Assembly: GCA_021769135.1 (NCBI GenBank)
Contig: JAETTM010000016.1
Coordinates: 1 to 64,000, forward strand
Direction: 5' to 3'
Source: Lachnospiraceae bacterium
Lineage (GTDB): Bacteria > Bacillota > Clostridia > Lachnospirales > Lachnospiraceae
Length of the DNA stretch: 64,000 bases
Shown: positions 44,368 through 52,922 of the stretch, piece by piece
Numbering within the stretch: the first letter of the stretch is position 1
Layout: each line of letters opens with the position of its first letter
Program-made: the position numbers and the translations under genes
Notes under the pieces: model-generated
Databases searched by the model: none
What the model was told of the DNA's origin: nothing
The model's input: the letters and a program-made list of their open reading frames with translations, nothing else

Positions 44368-45276
44368 ATGTATTCATATACGATGGCGCAGTGGCTATTT
44401 TTCTTTTACTTTTATTGCTTTTTCGGATGGTGTTTTGAGTCATCCTATGTTTCGTTAAAAGAAAGGCGGTTGGTGAACCGGGGATTTATGCGGGGGCCTT
44501 TTCTGCCTTTATATGGCAGTGGGGCGGTGATGATGCTGGTGGTGTCCATGCCTTTTCAGCATAATCTCGTGCTGACCTATATCGCAGGGTGTATCGGTGC
44601 AACTGCCCTGGAATACGTGACAGGGGTTGTGATGGAGGCTTTATTCAAAGTAAGGTATTGGGACTATTCGAACCAGAAGTTCAATTTCCAGGGGCAAATC
44701 TGCTTAAGCTCCACCCTGGCATGGGGCGGGCTGACAATACTTATGACACGGGTGGTGCATAAACCGGTGGAAGGGCTCGCATTGGCGATACCGGCTGGGG
44801 CGCTTTCGGCGGTAACTTTCGTACTGACCATATATATTGTAGCGGATTTCACCTTATCCTTTAAGGCTGCTATCGATTTGCGAGATATCTTGGTTAAGAT
44901 GGAAGCGGCAAAGGAAGAGCTGGAAAGGGTGCAAAAGCGTTTGGATGTGATTATTGCGCTTTCCAATGAGGAATGGGAAGCGAAGAAGCAGGAGCGCAGC
45001 CTGAAGGCTGAGGAACTGGCAGCCGGTATTGAAGAGCGGCTGGGCAGCCTGAAAGAAAAAATACAGAACGAAGTTTCCCTGTATCCTGACGGAATTAAAG
45101 AGGAAATCCAGGAGCTTCGAATGAAATATAGAATCAGCGTGGAAAGGCGGATTCAGCTGGGGGCATTGAGGAATTATAAGCAAATGTTCAAAGGGAACCC
45201 GTCGATGGCATCCAGGCGGTTTAAGGATGCCCTTCAGGAATTGAAGGATGCGGCGGAGGAGAGACGGAAAAAATGA
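44368..45276 (+). CDS. PF06541-type membrane protein (putative ABC transporter permease)
   Basis: 302 residues. The N-terminal half (about 1-170) carries five hydrophobic segments with the family blocks FFGWCFESSYVSLKERRLVNRGFMRGPFLPLYG and ATALEYVTGVVMEALFKVRYWDYSN. The C-terminal half is a long charged coiled coil. AGGAG lies 6 bases before the ATG. Proteins of this family are labelled putative ABC transporter permeases, but no ATPase is adjacent and the role is unknown. A shorter relative is encoded on the minus strand at 51464-51868. Confidence 0.82.
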   Translation: MYSYTMAQWLFFFYFYCFFGWCFESSYVSLKERRLVNRGFMRGPFLPLYGSGAVMMLVVSMPFQHNLVLTYIAGCIGATALEYVTGVVMEALFKVRYWDYSNQKFNFQGQICLSSTLAWGGLTILMTRVVHKPVEGLALAIPAGALSAVTFVLTIYIVADFTLSFKAAIDLRDILVKMEAAKEELERVQKRLDVIIALSNEEWEAKKQERSLKAEELAAGIEERLGSLKEKIQNEVSLYPDGIKEEIQELRMKYRISVERRIQLGALRNYKQMFKGNPSMASRRFKDALQELKDAAEERRKK

Positions 45277-45307
45277 GCCCTGTTATGATTTCCCGTTCCA
45301 ATACAAA

Positions 45308-45391
45308 TTTTGCCTGCCGGAATTTTTTTCTGTAATATGGCTTCTGTCGGGTTAAGCTTTTTGGAAAAAATTTCGGCAGGCAAAGTTTTTC
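45308..45391. terminator. Bidirectional hairpin between convergent genes
   Basis: TTTTGCCTGCCGgAATTTTTT pairs with AAAAAATTtCGGCAGGCAAAgTTTTT across about 84 bases. Both flanks carry T/A runs, fitting a terminator for the plus-strand membrane protein gene and the minus-strand PHP gene. Confidence 0.7.
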
Positions 45392-45467
45392 TGCATAGGA
45401 AAGCGCTGTGGGCGGGATATATGGGCAGCTGCGCACAATGTGGCAATAGACTGCAGTTGTTAAATTC

Positions 45468-46340
45468 TCAGGCCCCTTTCTGCTGGGTACAGGAATGTTC
45501 CATAAAGCGGGCGGAGCGCCTTTTCTTTAAGAAAAGCCTGCGCCTGGGAGAATATCTATAAAGGTTATTGACTTTTAGTTCCGTTTTCCTTTTATGGTGT
45601 TTGTATAAGGCCAAAAATTTATTGTAAAACCAAAAAGAATAGATTAGGATATCATTAATCCGGCCGATTCTCTGTTTGGTGGTAAACATATATTGTTCCC
45701 CGCCGGAAGAAACGGAAGTTTCGGAGCGGAGGGCGTGAATCAGGCTTGTTTCATCGGTGATTTCGGCTTCTATCATAGTATATCCCATTCCGGTACAGAG
45801 CGCTTTGTGGGAATCGCTGCCTCCAATCCCCGGCTTATCAAAGCGTTTTGCCAGTTCGGCAGCAGCTTTGTTGGATTCCGGCGATTCGCAGGCATTATAG
45901 GTTTCGATAAAGTCGAAGCGGGAAATCAGGTTCCGCGATTTTTTGCCCCGTCTTGTATTCATAAGGCTTAAATATTTTTCGCCGCAGGGATGGGCGGGCC
46001 CCAGGATTCCTCCGAAATGATGCACGATATCAACCAATAAATTCACGGGAAGCCCCCGGAGCTCCAAAAGGGGAAGCTTTACCCCTGTAGGCATAATGAC
46101 AATGATATGCCCGGCATCGATGGTGTCATATTCAATACCTTTCAGCACAATAAAATCTTCCAGCTCTTTATGCTGGTTCTTAATATTTTTCACGTAATGG
46201 CGGTAGGCTTTGTAGGAATTGTGGTCCGTAATCAGCATGCCCTGGTACCCCTTTTCACGAAGGGAAAGGATTGTCTCGTAAAGTGTGATTTTGCCGTCCA
46301 AAGAGCCTTCCTTTGTATGGCAGTGCATATCCAGTTTCAA
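45468..46340 (-). CDS. PHP-domain metal-dependent phosphoesterase
   Basis: PHP superfamily hydrolase. DMHCHT near the N-terminus is the DxHxH metal motif. Further metal ligands appear in ITDHNSY, KGIEYDT, GPAHPCG and the C-terminal GIGGSDSHKA. I favour a TTG start at 46340 (caa-TTG-AAA-CTG-GAT-ATG), because GAAAGAAGG lies 6 bases upstream and it leaves a normal short N-terminus. The track ATG at 46373 overlaps pyrI and has only a weak site. It follows pyrB and pyrI on the same strand and is probably co-transcribed. The family includes nucleotide and histidinol phosphatases. The substrate here is unknown. Confidence 0.85.
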   Translation of the reverse strand: MKLDMHCHTKEGSLDGKITLYETILSLREKGYQGMLITDHNSYKAYRHYVKNIKNQHKELEDFIVLKGIEYDTIDAGHIIVIMPTGVKLPLLELRGLPVNLLVDIVHHFGGILGPAHPCGEKYLSLMNTRRGKKSRNLISRFDFIETYNACESPESNKAAAELAKRFDKPGIGGSDSHKALCTGMGYTMIEAEITDETSLIHALRSETSVSSGGEQYMFTTKQRIGRINDILIYSFWFYNKFLALYKHHKRKTELKVNNLYRYSPRRRLFLKKRRSARFMEHSCTQQKGA

Positions 46341-46354
46341 TTGATACCTTCTTT

Positions 46355-46786
46355 CTACAGCCGTTTGCTGCATTTTTCTTCACAGTATTTGCAACGGTAA
46401 ATTTCTTTTTTTTCATCAGAGAGGACGAAAATATGAGGAAGCCCCTGTTCGATGGAAGTGATGCACCGGGGGTTTTTGCATTTGATGATATTTCGTATTT
46501 CCCTGGGGAGGGTGAGTTCCCTTTTATCTACGATTTCCCCGTCTTTGATGACGTTTACGGTAATATTATGGTCGATAAACGCAAGCACATCCAGATTGAG
46601 GGCGTTGATATCGCATTCCACTTTGAGGATATCTTTTTTCCCTTTTTTGTTGCTTCTGGCGTTTTTGATAATGGCAACCGGGCAATCCAGTTTGTCCAGC
46701 TGTAGATGATGGTATAGAGAGAGGCTTTTGCCTGCCTCTATATGGTCTAAAACGAAGCCTTCTTCGATTTTTCCTACATTTAACAT
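46355..46786 (-). CDS. pyrI: Aspartate carbamoyltransferase regulatory chain PyrI
   Basis: Regulatory subunit that assembles with PyrB and confers nucleotide control of the first committed step of pyrimidine synthesis. The N-terminal allosteric domain is followed by a zinc domain with four cysteines (CKNPRC ... CKYCEEKC) that contacts PyrB. 143 residues is slightly shorter than enterobacterial PyrI (about 153) but normal for Clostridia. It lies 52 bases after pyrB. No clear UMP-dependent attenuator is visible in the upstream sequence. Confidence 0.95.
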   Translation of the reverse strand: MLNVGKIEEGFVLDHIEAGKSLSLYHHLQLDKLDCPVAIIKNARSNKKGKKDILKVECDINALNLDVLAFIDHNITVNVIKDGEIVDKRELTLPREIRNIIKCKNPRCITSIEQGLPHIFVLSDEKKEIYRCKYCEEKCSKRL

Positions 46787-46838
46787 AATATCAGTATATC
46801 TCCTTTATTCATTTTTTATGCCCATATCCCATAAGGGT

Positions 46839-47756
46839 TTAGTTTTTGCAGCTTTCCAGCAAAGTGAGAATCAAAGCCATGCGCACATATACGCCATATT
46901 GTACTTGTTTGAAATAGGCGGCCCTTGGGTCATCGTCCACCTCCACGGAAATTTCGTTCACCCTGGGAAGGGGATGGAGGACCAGCATGTCCTGCTTGGC
47001 AAGCGCCATTTTTTCGCTGTTTAATATATAGAAATCCTTTAAGCGCACATAGTCCTCTTCGTTGAAGAAACGTTCCTTCTGCACTCTGGTCATATAAAGG
47101 AAATCAAGGCGCGGCATGATTTCTTCCAGCCGGATGACCTCCTCGTAGGGGATATTCTTTTCTTTCAGCATTTCTGTGATATAATCGGGAACCCGCAGTT
47201 CCTGGGGTGAAATAAAGATAAAATGAATGTCGGGATAGCGCACCAGAGCATTGATAAGGGAATGGACGGTCCGGCCAAATTTCAAATCGCCGCATAAGCC
47301 GATAGTAAAGTGGCCAAGGGAGCCTTTCAGGGAGCGGATGGTAAGCAAATCCGTCAAAGTCTGGGTAGGATGCTGATGGCCTCCGTCACCGGCATTGATG
47401 ACCGGTATGGATGATTTTTCCGCGGCCACCATGGGGGCGCCTTCTTTATGATGGCGCATGGCACAGATATCGGCGAAGCAGGAAATAACCCGAATGGTAT
47501 CGGATACGCTTTCCCCTTTTGCAGCGGAGGAAGAACCGGCATCGGAGAAGCCGATGACGCTGCCGCCCAGATTCAGCATAGCCGCTTCAAAGCTAAGCCT
47601 TGTCCTTGTGCTGGGCTCGTAGAAACAGGTTGCCAGCTTCTTGCCTTCGCAGGCTTTGGAGTACTTTGGCATATTTTTTTCAATGTCATTGGCAAGGTCA
47701 AAGAGCTGGTCCAATTCCTCCACCGTAAAATCAAGAGGGCTCATTAAATGTCTCAT
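46839..47756 (-). CDS. pyrB: Aspartate carbamoyltransferase catalytic chain PyrB
   Basis: Catalytic subunit joining carbamoyl phosphate and aspartate. The carbamoyl-phosphate site STRTRLSFE, the [10 protein letters not shown] loop, HQHPTQ and the aspartate-side block [11 protein letters not shown] are intact. At 305 residues it has the usual length. AAAGGAA is about 9 bases before the ATG. It heads a minus-strand group with pyrI and the PHP gene. Confidence 0.97.
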   Translation of the reverse strand: MRHLMSPLDFTVEELDQLFDLANDIEKNMPKYSKACEGKKLATCFYEPSTRTRLSFEAAMLNLGGSVIGFSDAGSSSAAKGESVSDTIRVISCFADICAMRHHKEGAPMVAAEKSSIPVINAGDGGHQHPTQTLTDLLTIRSLKGSLGHFTIGLCGDLKFGRTVHSLINALVRYPDIHFIFISPQELRVPDYITEMLKEKNIPYEEVIRLEEIMPRLDFLYMTRVQKERFFNEEDYVRLKDFYILNSEKMALAKQDMLVLHPLPRVNEISVEVDDDPRAAYFKQVQYGVYVRMALILTLLESCKN

Positions 47757-47837
47757 AATAAATGTTCCTTTCTAAAAATAAAGCGCGGTATAAAATACAA
47801 TAAATTCTAAATAAAACATAAAGCTTCCAATCGTAAT

Positions 47838-47870
47838 AAAATCGAAGGGAAGCGGCTTCCCTCCGATTTA
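47838..47870 (-). terminator. Terminator after the nitroreductase gene
   Basis: On the minus strand AATCGGAGGGAAGC-CGC-TTCCCTTCGATTTTATT forms a stem followed by T-rich sequence, just after the nitroreductase stop codon and before pyrB. Confidence 0.8.
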
Positions 47871-47885
47871 TATATGACTTTCCGT

Positions 47886-48425
47886 TCACATAAATGATAG
47901 TAAATCCTCTACTGTTTTGCGCCTCGGTGCAGCGGGCTCTTCTGCGGGATAACCGATGGGAATGAGGGCGACAACCTCCCGCTCCTCAGGGATATTGAGA
48001 AGTTCGCCTACTTTTTCATCATCAAAAATACCTTCGATTACGCTGCCGATACCTTGCTCATATGCGGCAAGGCAGAAAGACTGGGATGCAATACCGGCAT
48101 CGAACATCTGCCAGGAATCCCCCCTTCTGGTAGTGAAAGAGCCATCCCTCTCATAGCCGCATCTGTTTTTGATAACGGTTATGACAATCAGCATCGGCGC
48201 CCCTTTGATGATATTGCCGTTATTGGGAAAAGAGGAAGTGCATTCGTCAGCAATTTTGTCCTTTAATTCCCCTTCCACTGCAATATAACGGACAATCTGC
48301 GTGTTCTTCCAGCTGGGAGAATAAGAGGCCGTTTCGATGATGCCCTCAAGCAGGGAATGGTCGATAGGCTGGTCGGTGAATTTGCGGATGCTTCTGCGTC
48401 CTTTAATACATTCTTTTGCTGTCAT
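47886..48425 (-). CDS. Nitroreductase family protein
   Basis: 179-residue FMN-dependent oxidoreductase. The N-terminal CIKGRRSIRKFTDQPI and SYSPSWKNTQIVRYIAV match the FMN-phosphate-binding part, and GIASQSFCLAAYEQGIGSVIEG and EVVALIPIGYPAEEP match the central and C-terminal motifs. One normal-length gene, with its own terminator. The physiological substrate cannot be assigned. Confidence 0.92.
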   Translation of the reverse strand: MTAKECIKGRRSIRKFTDQPIDHSLLEGIIETASYSPSWKNTQIVRYIAVEGELKDKIADECTSSFPNNGNIIKGAPMLIVITVIKNRCGYERDGSFTTRRGDSWQMFDAGIASQSFCLAAYEQGIGSVIEGIFDDEKVGELLNIPEEREVVALIPIGYPAEEPAAPRRKTVEDLLSFM

Positions 48426-48543
48426 TGATTACCTCCTGTTTCGGTTCTATGTGATAAATTCTGCAATTGTATTTATGATAACATAACGGAGGATTGCTTT
48501 CAACTCGAAAAGGGAATTAATTTGAAAAAGTCTTGATTCCATC

Positions 48544-48848
48544 ACGGAAATCAATTTTCATGGGCGGCGCAGCGTGAGGCCCCTTCTGCAGAACAGGATT
48601 TGGTTTGTCGGCCAGGCAAAAAAAACAGATTTCACTAATGAAATGGGCGAAATACTACGAAAGCGGACGGGTCAGAAGCCATGGGCATCCGTGCCCATGC
48701 TTCCTAAAACCGCCATCCATGGCGGTTTTCCCCTGGGTTCGAACCATTTCATAAGTGAAATTACTGCTTTTTTGCAATGGCCGACAAATCAAACGCTGTT
48801 CTGTAGAAGGGGTCTCACGCTGCGCAGCCCATGAAAATTGATTTCCGT
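48544..48848. repeat. Large palindromic element with about 105-base arms (MITE-like)
   Basis: The left arm ACGGAAATCAATTTTCATGG... and the right arm ending ...CCATGAAAATTGATTTCCGT are inverted copies over about 105 bases with a few mismatches. The centre adds two small hairpins (CATGGGCATCCGTGCCCATG and CCGCCATCCATGGCGG). A 7-base direct repeat ATTCCAT flanks the element (48536-48542 and 48852-48858), close to a target-site duplication. It has no coding capacity, and the rest of this 619-base gap (48426-49044) shows no gene. Confidence 0.75.
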
Positions 48849-49044
48849 GTAATTCCATAAAATTTCATTGCCAGCATAGGAACGTTATGCTATACTTCGT
48901 ATAAAGCATATTTCTTAATATTCATTTCAGAAGAATTCTAATACTCTTTGAGCATTCCAGGAAATAAGTGCTTTACAATTCAGACAACAAACAGTATAAG
49001 CGGGGGATTTCCAGGATGTCTCCTGCGGGAGGGAGAAAGAGGAT

Positions 49045-50031
49045 ATGGATAAAGATGCGATTAACAAACGTTATCTGTCCGATAACAGGCGTTATGCGGA
49101 TTTGATAAATGGTTTTGTATTTCATGGAGAACAGGCCATTCAGCCAGAGGCGCTGATGGACATGGATTCACAAAACGGAATGTGGCATACGGCATTGGAA
49201 AAAGAAAATAGTGGGAACGATGAGAAGCCTGCTGTCAGGAAATCGGGAAGACATGGAAGAGGAAGCCGCAGGAAGGGCTACCGCGATTTGGTGAGGAAAG
49301 CCGCCATAGGCATAAATTTTGCTGTCATAGGGATTGAGAAGCAAGAAGAGGTACATTACCTGATGCCTTTGCGGATTATGGGTTATGATGTGGCAGAATA
49401 CGAACGTCAGGCTGCAATAATCAGGAAAGAGGTTCAGGAGCAGAAAACGGGAAGGGTGAGCGGTGCAGAGTTTTTATCCGGATTTAAGAAGGACAGTCGG
49501 CTCTATCCCTGTATTACGCTTGTATTATACTTTGGCGAGGAATGGGATGGCAGCCATGACCTCCACGGAATTATAGATTTTACGGATATCCCTGAAAAAC
49601 TGAAAGGTATGGTGAATAATTACCATATTCATTTCTTAGATGTAAGGAAGCTGGAAAATACGGATATATTTCGAACGGATATAAAGCAGGTCTTCGACTT
49701 CATCCGCTATTCAAAAAATAAAAAGAAATTGAGTGAACTGGTAGAAGGGGATGCCGCTTATAAGGAAATGGATGAAGATGCCTATGACATGATAGCAGCA
49801 TATGCAAATGCAAAAGAAATGGTTAATGTGAAAAAAGGAAACCGGAAGAAAGGAAAAGTGAACATGTGTGAAGCTTTAGAAGAAATGATTGAGGATGGCA
49901 GAAAAGAAGGACAAGACAGAATTAATAAATTGAACTTGAAGCTGACCCAGGACGGGCGGATGGACGATTTGGTGAAATCCTTTCAGGATATGAATTTGCA
50001 AAAACAGTTGCTGGAAGAATATCATTTATAG
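49045..50031 (+). CDS. Rpn/YhgA-like recombination-promoting nuclease family protein
   Basis: 328 residues. MDKDAINKRYLSDNRRYADLINGFVFHGEQ is the typical N-terminus of Clostridial Rpn-like proteins, and the nuclease part reads AAIGINFAVIGIEKQEEVHYLMPLRIMGYDVAEYERQ. A further block is YPCITLVLYFGEEWDGSHDLHGI. The C-terminus is an AMVNVKKGNRKKGKVNMCEALEEMIEDGRKEGQ helix. GGAGG and AGAGG lie upstream of the ATG. Distinct from the 36966 gene, so two subfamilies coexist here. No terminal repeats mark it as a mobile unit. Confidence 0.82.
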   Translation: MDKDAINKRYLSDNRRYADLINGFVFHGEQAIQPEALMDMDSQNGMWHTALEKENSGNDEKPAVRKSGRHGRGSRRKGYRDLVRKAAIGINFAVIGIEKQEEVHYLMPLRIMGYDVAEYERQAAIIRKEVQEQKTGRVSGAEFLSGFKKDSRLYPCITLVLYFGEEWDGSHDLHGIIDFTDIPEKLKGMVNNYHIHFLDVRKLENTDIFRTDIKQVFDFIRYSKNKKKLSELVEGDAAYKEMDEDAYDMIAAYANAKEMVNVKKGNRKKGKVNMCEALEEMIEDGRKEGQDRINKLNLKLTQDGRMDDLVKSFQDMNLQKQLLEEYHL

Positions 50032-50099
50032 ATATATCATATTAAAATGGCATGATGTTTTCAAATATTAATATGCCAGGAAAGGCTTAGGAGGAATTC

Positions 50100-50795
50100 A
50101 TGGCAAAGAAGAAGTTTTATGCGGTCAGGGAAGGGCTGCAGACAGGGATATATGAAAGCTGGCAGGAATGCCAGGCAGTAATTGACGGTTACAGCAATGC
50201 GGAATATAAAAGCTTTTCCACAAGGGAAGAAGCGGAGCGCTATATGGGCGGAATTGATGTGGATAAGGAGGCGGAAATGGCAAGGCTGGAACCGGCGGGA
50301 TGCAAGCCGGAACTGGTTTTGGAAGAGGGGGAAATGCCTGCCAGCCCGTCGAAGGTAATCGCTTATGTGGATGGAAGCTACGAGGATAAGCTGAAGAAAT
50401 ATTCCTTTGGCTGCATTATTATAACGCCCTCCGGGGAGGTGATTAAGGAGTCCGGAAATGGAAATAATCCGGCATCTTTGGCAATACGCAACGTGGCGGG
50501 GGAAATGCTGGGCGCAATGTATGCGGTAAAATGGGCGATGATTAACGGTTATAAGGAAATTGAACTTAGATATGACTATGCAGGGATTGAAAAGTGGGTG
50601 CAAGGGGAATGGAGAGCCAAAAATGAACTGGCACAGAAATATGCGGCGGCTATGAACGAATGGAAAAAAAATATACATATTTCCTTTTTAAAGATTGCAG
50701 CCCATTCCAATAACAAGTATAATGATATGGCAGATGAACTGGCCAAGTCGGCGCTTCTTAACGCTGATGGGATTCCCAAAATCAGAAGGATGTAA
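50100..50795 (+). CDS. rnhA: Ribonuclease H1 with viroplasmin-type N-domain
   Basis: 231 residues. The N-terminal caulimovirus-viroplasmin domain (KKFYAVREGLQTGIYESWQECQAVIDGYSNAEYKSFSTREEAERYM) binds RNA-DNA hybrids. The catalytic RNase H domain follows with the acidic residues in AYVDGSYEDKLKKYSFGCI, AGEMLGAMYAVKWAM, LRYDYAGIEKW and HSNNKYNDMADELAK. It cleaves RNA in hybrids during replication and repair. AGGAGG precedes the ATG. A GGAACTGGAA hairpin element follows directly. Confidence 0.93.
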   Translation: MAKKKFYAVREGLQTGIYESWQECQAVIDGYSNAEYKSFSTREEAERYMGGIDVDKEAEMARLEPAGCKPELVLEEGEMPASPSKVIAYVDGSYEDKLKKYSFGCIIITPSGEVIKESGNGNNPASLAIRNVAGEMLGAMYAVKWAMINGYKEIELRYDYAGIEKWVQGEWRAKNELAQKYAAAMNEWKKNIHISFLKIAAHSNNKYNDMADELAKSALLNADGIPKIRRM

Positions 50796-50817
50796 AATGT
50801 TTAGGAAGAGAACTTGC

Positions 50818-50938
50818 GGAACTGGAAAAACAGCAAGCATCCGGACAATGCCCCGAAGAATTTCAGGACGCAAAGCGGCCGGAAATTGCTTCGCGATAAA
50901 GGGCATTGGTAGGATGTTTGCGGAACTGGAATAGGAGG
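50818..50938 (+). repeat. GGAACTGGAA hairpin element, copy D, upstream of a PH-domain gene
   Basis: Full copy. Outer stem GCAAGCATCC / GGATGTTTGC (one G-U pair) with inner ATTTC / GAAAT and CGC-AAA-GCG. The right end GCGGAACTGGAATAGGAGG carries the ribosome binding site of the next gene. A short partial half (AACTTGCGGAACTGG) sits just upstream. Confidence 0.8.
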
Positions 50939-50945
50939 ACTTAGT

Positions 50946-51320
50946 ATGGAATATAAGGAAAGAAAACGGCTGTTGCTTTTCGGGCTGCCATGGACATTCA
51001 CGAAGTATACGGTGAGGGAAGAGGATGTGGTAATCAACGATGGCCTGCTAAAAACCCATGAAAATAACTGTTATATGTATAAGATACAGGATGTGGAGCT
51101 GCAGAAATCGTTGGCGGAAAGGATATTCGGCCTTGGAACGGTAATCTGCTACACGGGGGATACCACCCATCCCAAGCTTATGCTGGAACGGATAAAAAAT
51201 GCCAGGGAAATTAAGGATTACATATTGAAGGCATCGGAGGAAGCCAGGAGAAAGCGGAGGACGCTGAACACTTTGGATATAGGCTCCGATGGGCTGGATG
51301 ATGCGGACTTAGGTGACTAA
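50946..51320 (+). CDS. PH-like (bPH_2) domain protein
   Basis: 124 residues, no membrane segment. LFGLPWTFTKYTVREEDVVINDGLLKTHENNCYMYKIQDVELQKSLAERIFGLGTVICYTGD fits the bacterial PH-like fold (PF03703 type), and the C-terminus is a charged helix. It is translated from the ribosome binding site at the end of hairpin element D. Such domains are often part of membrane-associated YdbS-like proteins, but here the hydrophobic segments are missing. Function unknown. Confidence 0.75.
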   Translation: MEYKERKRLLLFGLPWTFTKYTVREEDVVINDGLLKTHENNCYMYKIQDVELQKSLAERIFGLGTVICYTGDTTHPKLMLERIKNAREIKDYILKASEEARRKRRTLNTLDIGSDGLDDADLGD

Positions 51321-51341
51321 AAGCAGGAGGATATTCCTGAT

Positions 51342-51536
51342 ATGCGCCAGAGTACTGCAGGGGAACCGGCCCGCATGCAGGAATTAGCCGGTTATAAAGA
51401 ATCGCTGGATTATGAAGAATTATCAGGTTATAAAGAATTGTCAGATTATGAAGAATCGTCAGATTATGAAGAATCGTCAGATTCTTTAAGAAGCCGCTCA
51501 AAGAGCAGGCCGGCGAAGATCCAGCAGGGCAGATAG
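51342..51536 (+). CDS. Possible small repeat-bearing protein
   Basis: 64-codon ORF with GGAGG about 11 bases upstream of its ATG. It encodes imperfect YKELSDYEES repeats and a basic C-terminus (SLRSRSKSRPAKIQQGR). The last 73 bases overlap the 3' end of the opposite-strand PF06541 gene. It may be real, or a by-product of the tandem repeat. I cannot decide from sequence. Confidence 0.3.
   Translation: MRQSTAGEPARMQELAGYKESLDYEELSGYKELSDYEESSDYEESSDSLRSRSKSRPAKIQQGR
51389..51485 (+). repeat. Tandem 15-base repeats
   Basis: TATAAAGAATCGCTGGAT, TATGAAGAATTATCAGGT, TATAAAGAATTGTCAGAT, TATGAAGAATCGTCAGAT and another copy follow each other, with a 15-base unit (TATRAAGAATYGTCA type). It is located just before the stop of the opposite-strand gene. 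Confidence 0.75.
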
Positions 51537-51868
51537 TCCAGGCGTATGATTTTTTTAATATTCCATCTTGAACGTTCATAGTTCCAGGGGCATAATTCCC
51601 GGCGCATTAAAAGGGAACCGGTGATGAATTCGCCGGTGAAAATAAGCAGCGCATAGAGGAAGCCGCGTACAAGAAAATGAAATTTTTTTACAATCCGGCA
51701 TACGGGGGCAAGAAAAGCGGCCATGCCATAAATGGGAAACATCCAGACAGAGGTATTCCCGCTTAAGGTGAATTCCCTCCGGCGGAATGAGTTTAAGGCT
51801 GTAAAGCTAATTTCTAGGCACCAGCCGAGAATGCCGCAGTGGATAAAATTGTGCAATAGTTTTCTCAT
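51464..51868 (-). CDS. Short PF06541-type membrane protein
   Basis: About 134 residues, related to the 44368 protein: HCGILGWCLEISFTALNSFRRREFTLSGNTSVWMFPIYGMAAFLAP and GEFITGSLLMRRELCPWNYERSRWNI. It has four hydrophobic segments and lacks the long C-terminal coiled coil. I start at MRKLLHNF, with GGGAAAG upstream, because the track's extra 36 residues precede the family start. It stands alone and opposite to its neighbours. Role unknown. Confidence 0.75.
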   Translation of the reverse strand: MRKLLHNFIHCGILGWCLEISFTALNSFRRREFTLSGNTSVWMFPIYGMAAFLAPVCRIVKKFHFLVRGFLYALLIFTGEFITGSLLMRRELCPWNYERSRWNIKKIIRLDYLPCWIFAGLLFERLLKESDDSS

Positions 51869-51956
51869 AAGGATATCTTTCCCATATTCGCCATGTTTAT
51901 GCAGGGGGATAAAGGAATGGTTTTCAGAAAATATAAAAATAGAAAGGTATAAGGGA

Positions 51957-52922
51957 ATGGGTATAAACTTTGACAAACCGCATTTGTGGAAACAGGATAT
52001 TATTCAATCTGTGGATTTATATAATGCATGGTTTATGGACTTTGCTCCTACAGCGTTTAGACAAACCCGCATTACAACAGCAAAGAGTGTCGCAAAAGCC
52101 TTGAAGGAAACAGACTATCTAAACAATGTTTCGCCGGAAGTATTGCAGAAATATCCAGAGGTTTTACCTATTTTGAGAATGTCCACCTGCCCCCCAATAG
52201 CAAGAGACAGATTAGTTGGATTAGCTGGGGTTTCAAAGAGTCTTGTGCAGAATATGGAAAATTTCGAAAATCCTCATATTTCACCGAGGATACAAAAGGA
52301 AAAGCTGATAATTGAGTTACAGAAAATATCCGACATTATTATTAAAATGGCTGACCCCGATATTTTTACATGGCTTTCGGAAAAGCGAAATCCGGATGAA
52401 ACGGAAATTATGCGTTCATCTACTATAGTGGCTGATAGGCTATGCGGAGCTGTTGCGGACCCCATAATCCGTAACGCGCAAGAAAAGCGGCAGCTTGCAG
52501 CAATAAAAGAACTATTAGAGAATAAAGGATATAATTTATCAGAAAATAGAATAAAGTATGATGAAATGAACCCCGGTTCATTTTCGTTTCATACAAATGT
52601 GCCTGTAAATGTAGCAGGAGAACAGGGCAAAATAGTCAATATCCCTGTTGATGTTGCAATTATGCCATTCACAGCAAAATATGGCGATATGCCTTTGCTT
52701 TTAGAGGCAAAATCGGCAGGTGACTTTGCAAATGTGAACAAGAGGCGTAAAGAAGAAGCTGTAAAAATGCAGCAATTAAGAACTACATACGGAAATAATG
52801 TATCCTATTCGCTATTTTTGTGTGGTTACTTTGACTCCGGATATTTGGGCTATGAAGCGGCAGAGGGGATAGATTGGATATGGGAACACAGAATAAAGGA
52901 CATGGAACAATTAGGAATTTAA
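51957..52922 (+). CDS. XamI-type type II restriction endonuclease
   Basis: 321 residues. The whole protein resembles the XamI family (PF09572): DKPHLWKQDIIQSVDLYNAWFMDFAP, ATKSVAKAL-like RITTAKSVAKALKETDYL, and a PD-(D/E)XK-like core in NIPVDVAIMPFTAKYGDMPLLLEAKSAGDFANVNKRRKEEA (Asp, then Glu-x-Lys). XamI cuts GTCGAC in its type species. The same site here is a prediction only. AAAGG lies 9 bases before ATG 51957. The upstream track Met is spurious. The gene overlaps the following methylase, the usual R-M layout. Its AT-rich codon use sets it apart from core genes. Confidence 0.85.
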   Translation: MGINFDKPHLWKQDIIQSVDLYNAWFMDFAPTAFRQTRITTAKSVAKALKETDYLNNVSPEVLQKYPEVLPILRMSTCPPIARDRLVGLAGVSKSLVQNMENFENPHISPRIQKEKLIIELQKISDIIIKMADPDIFTWLSEKRNPDETEIMRSSTIVADRLCGAVADPIIRNAQEKRQLAAIKELLENKGYNLSENRIKYDEMNPGSFSFHTNVPVNVAGEQGKIVNIPVDVAIMPFTAKYGDMPLLLEAKSAGDFANVNKRRKEEAVKMQQLRTTYGNNVSYSLFLCGYFDSGYLGYEAAEGIDWIWEHRIKDMEQLGI

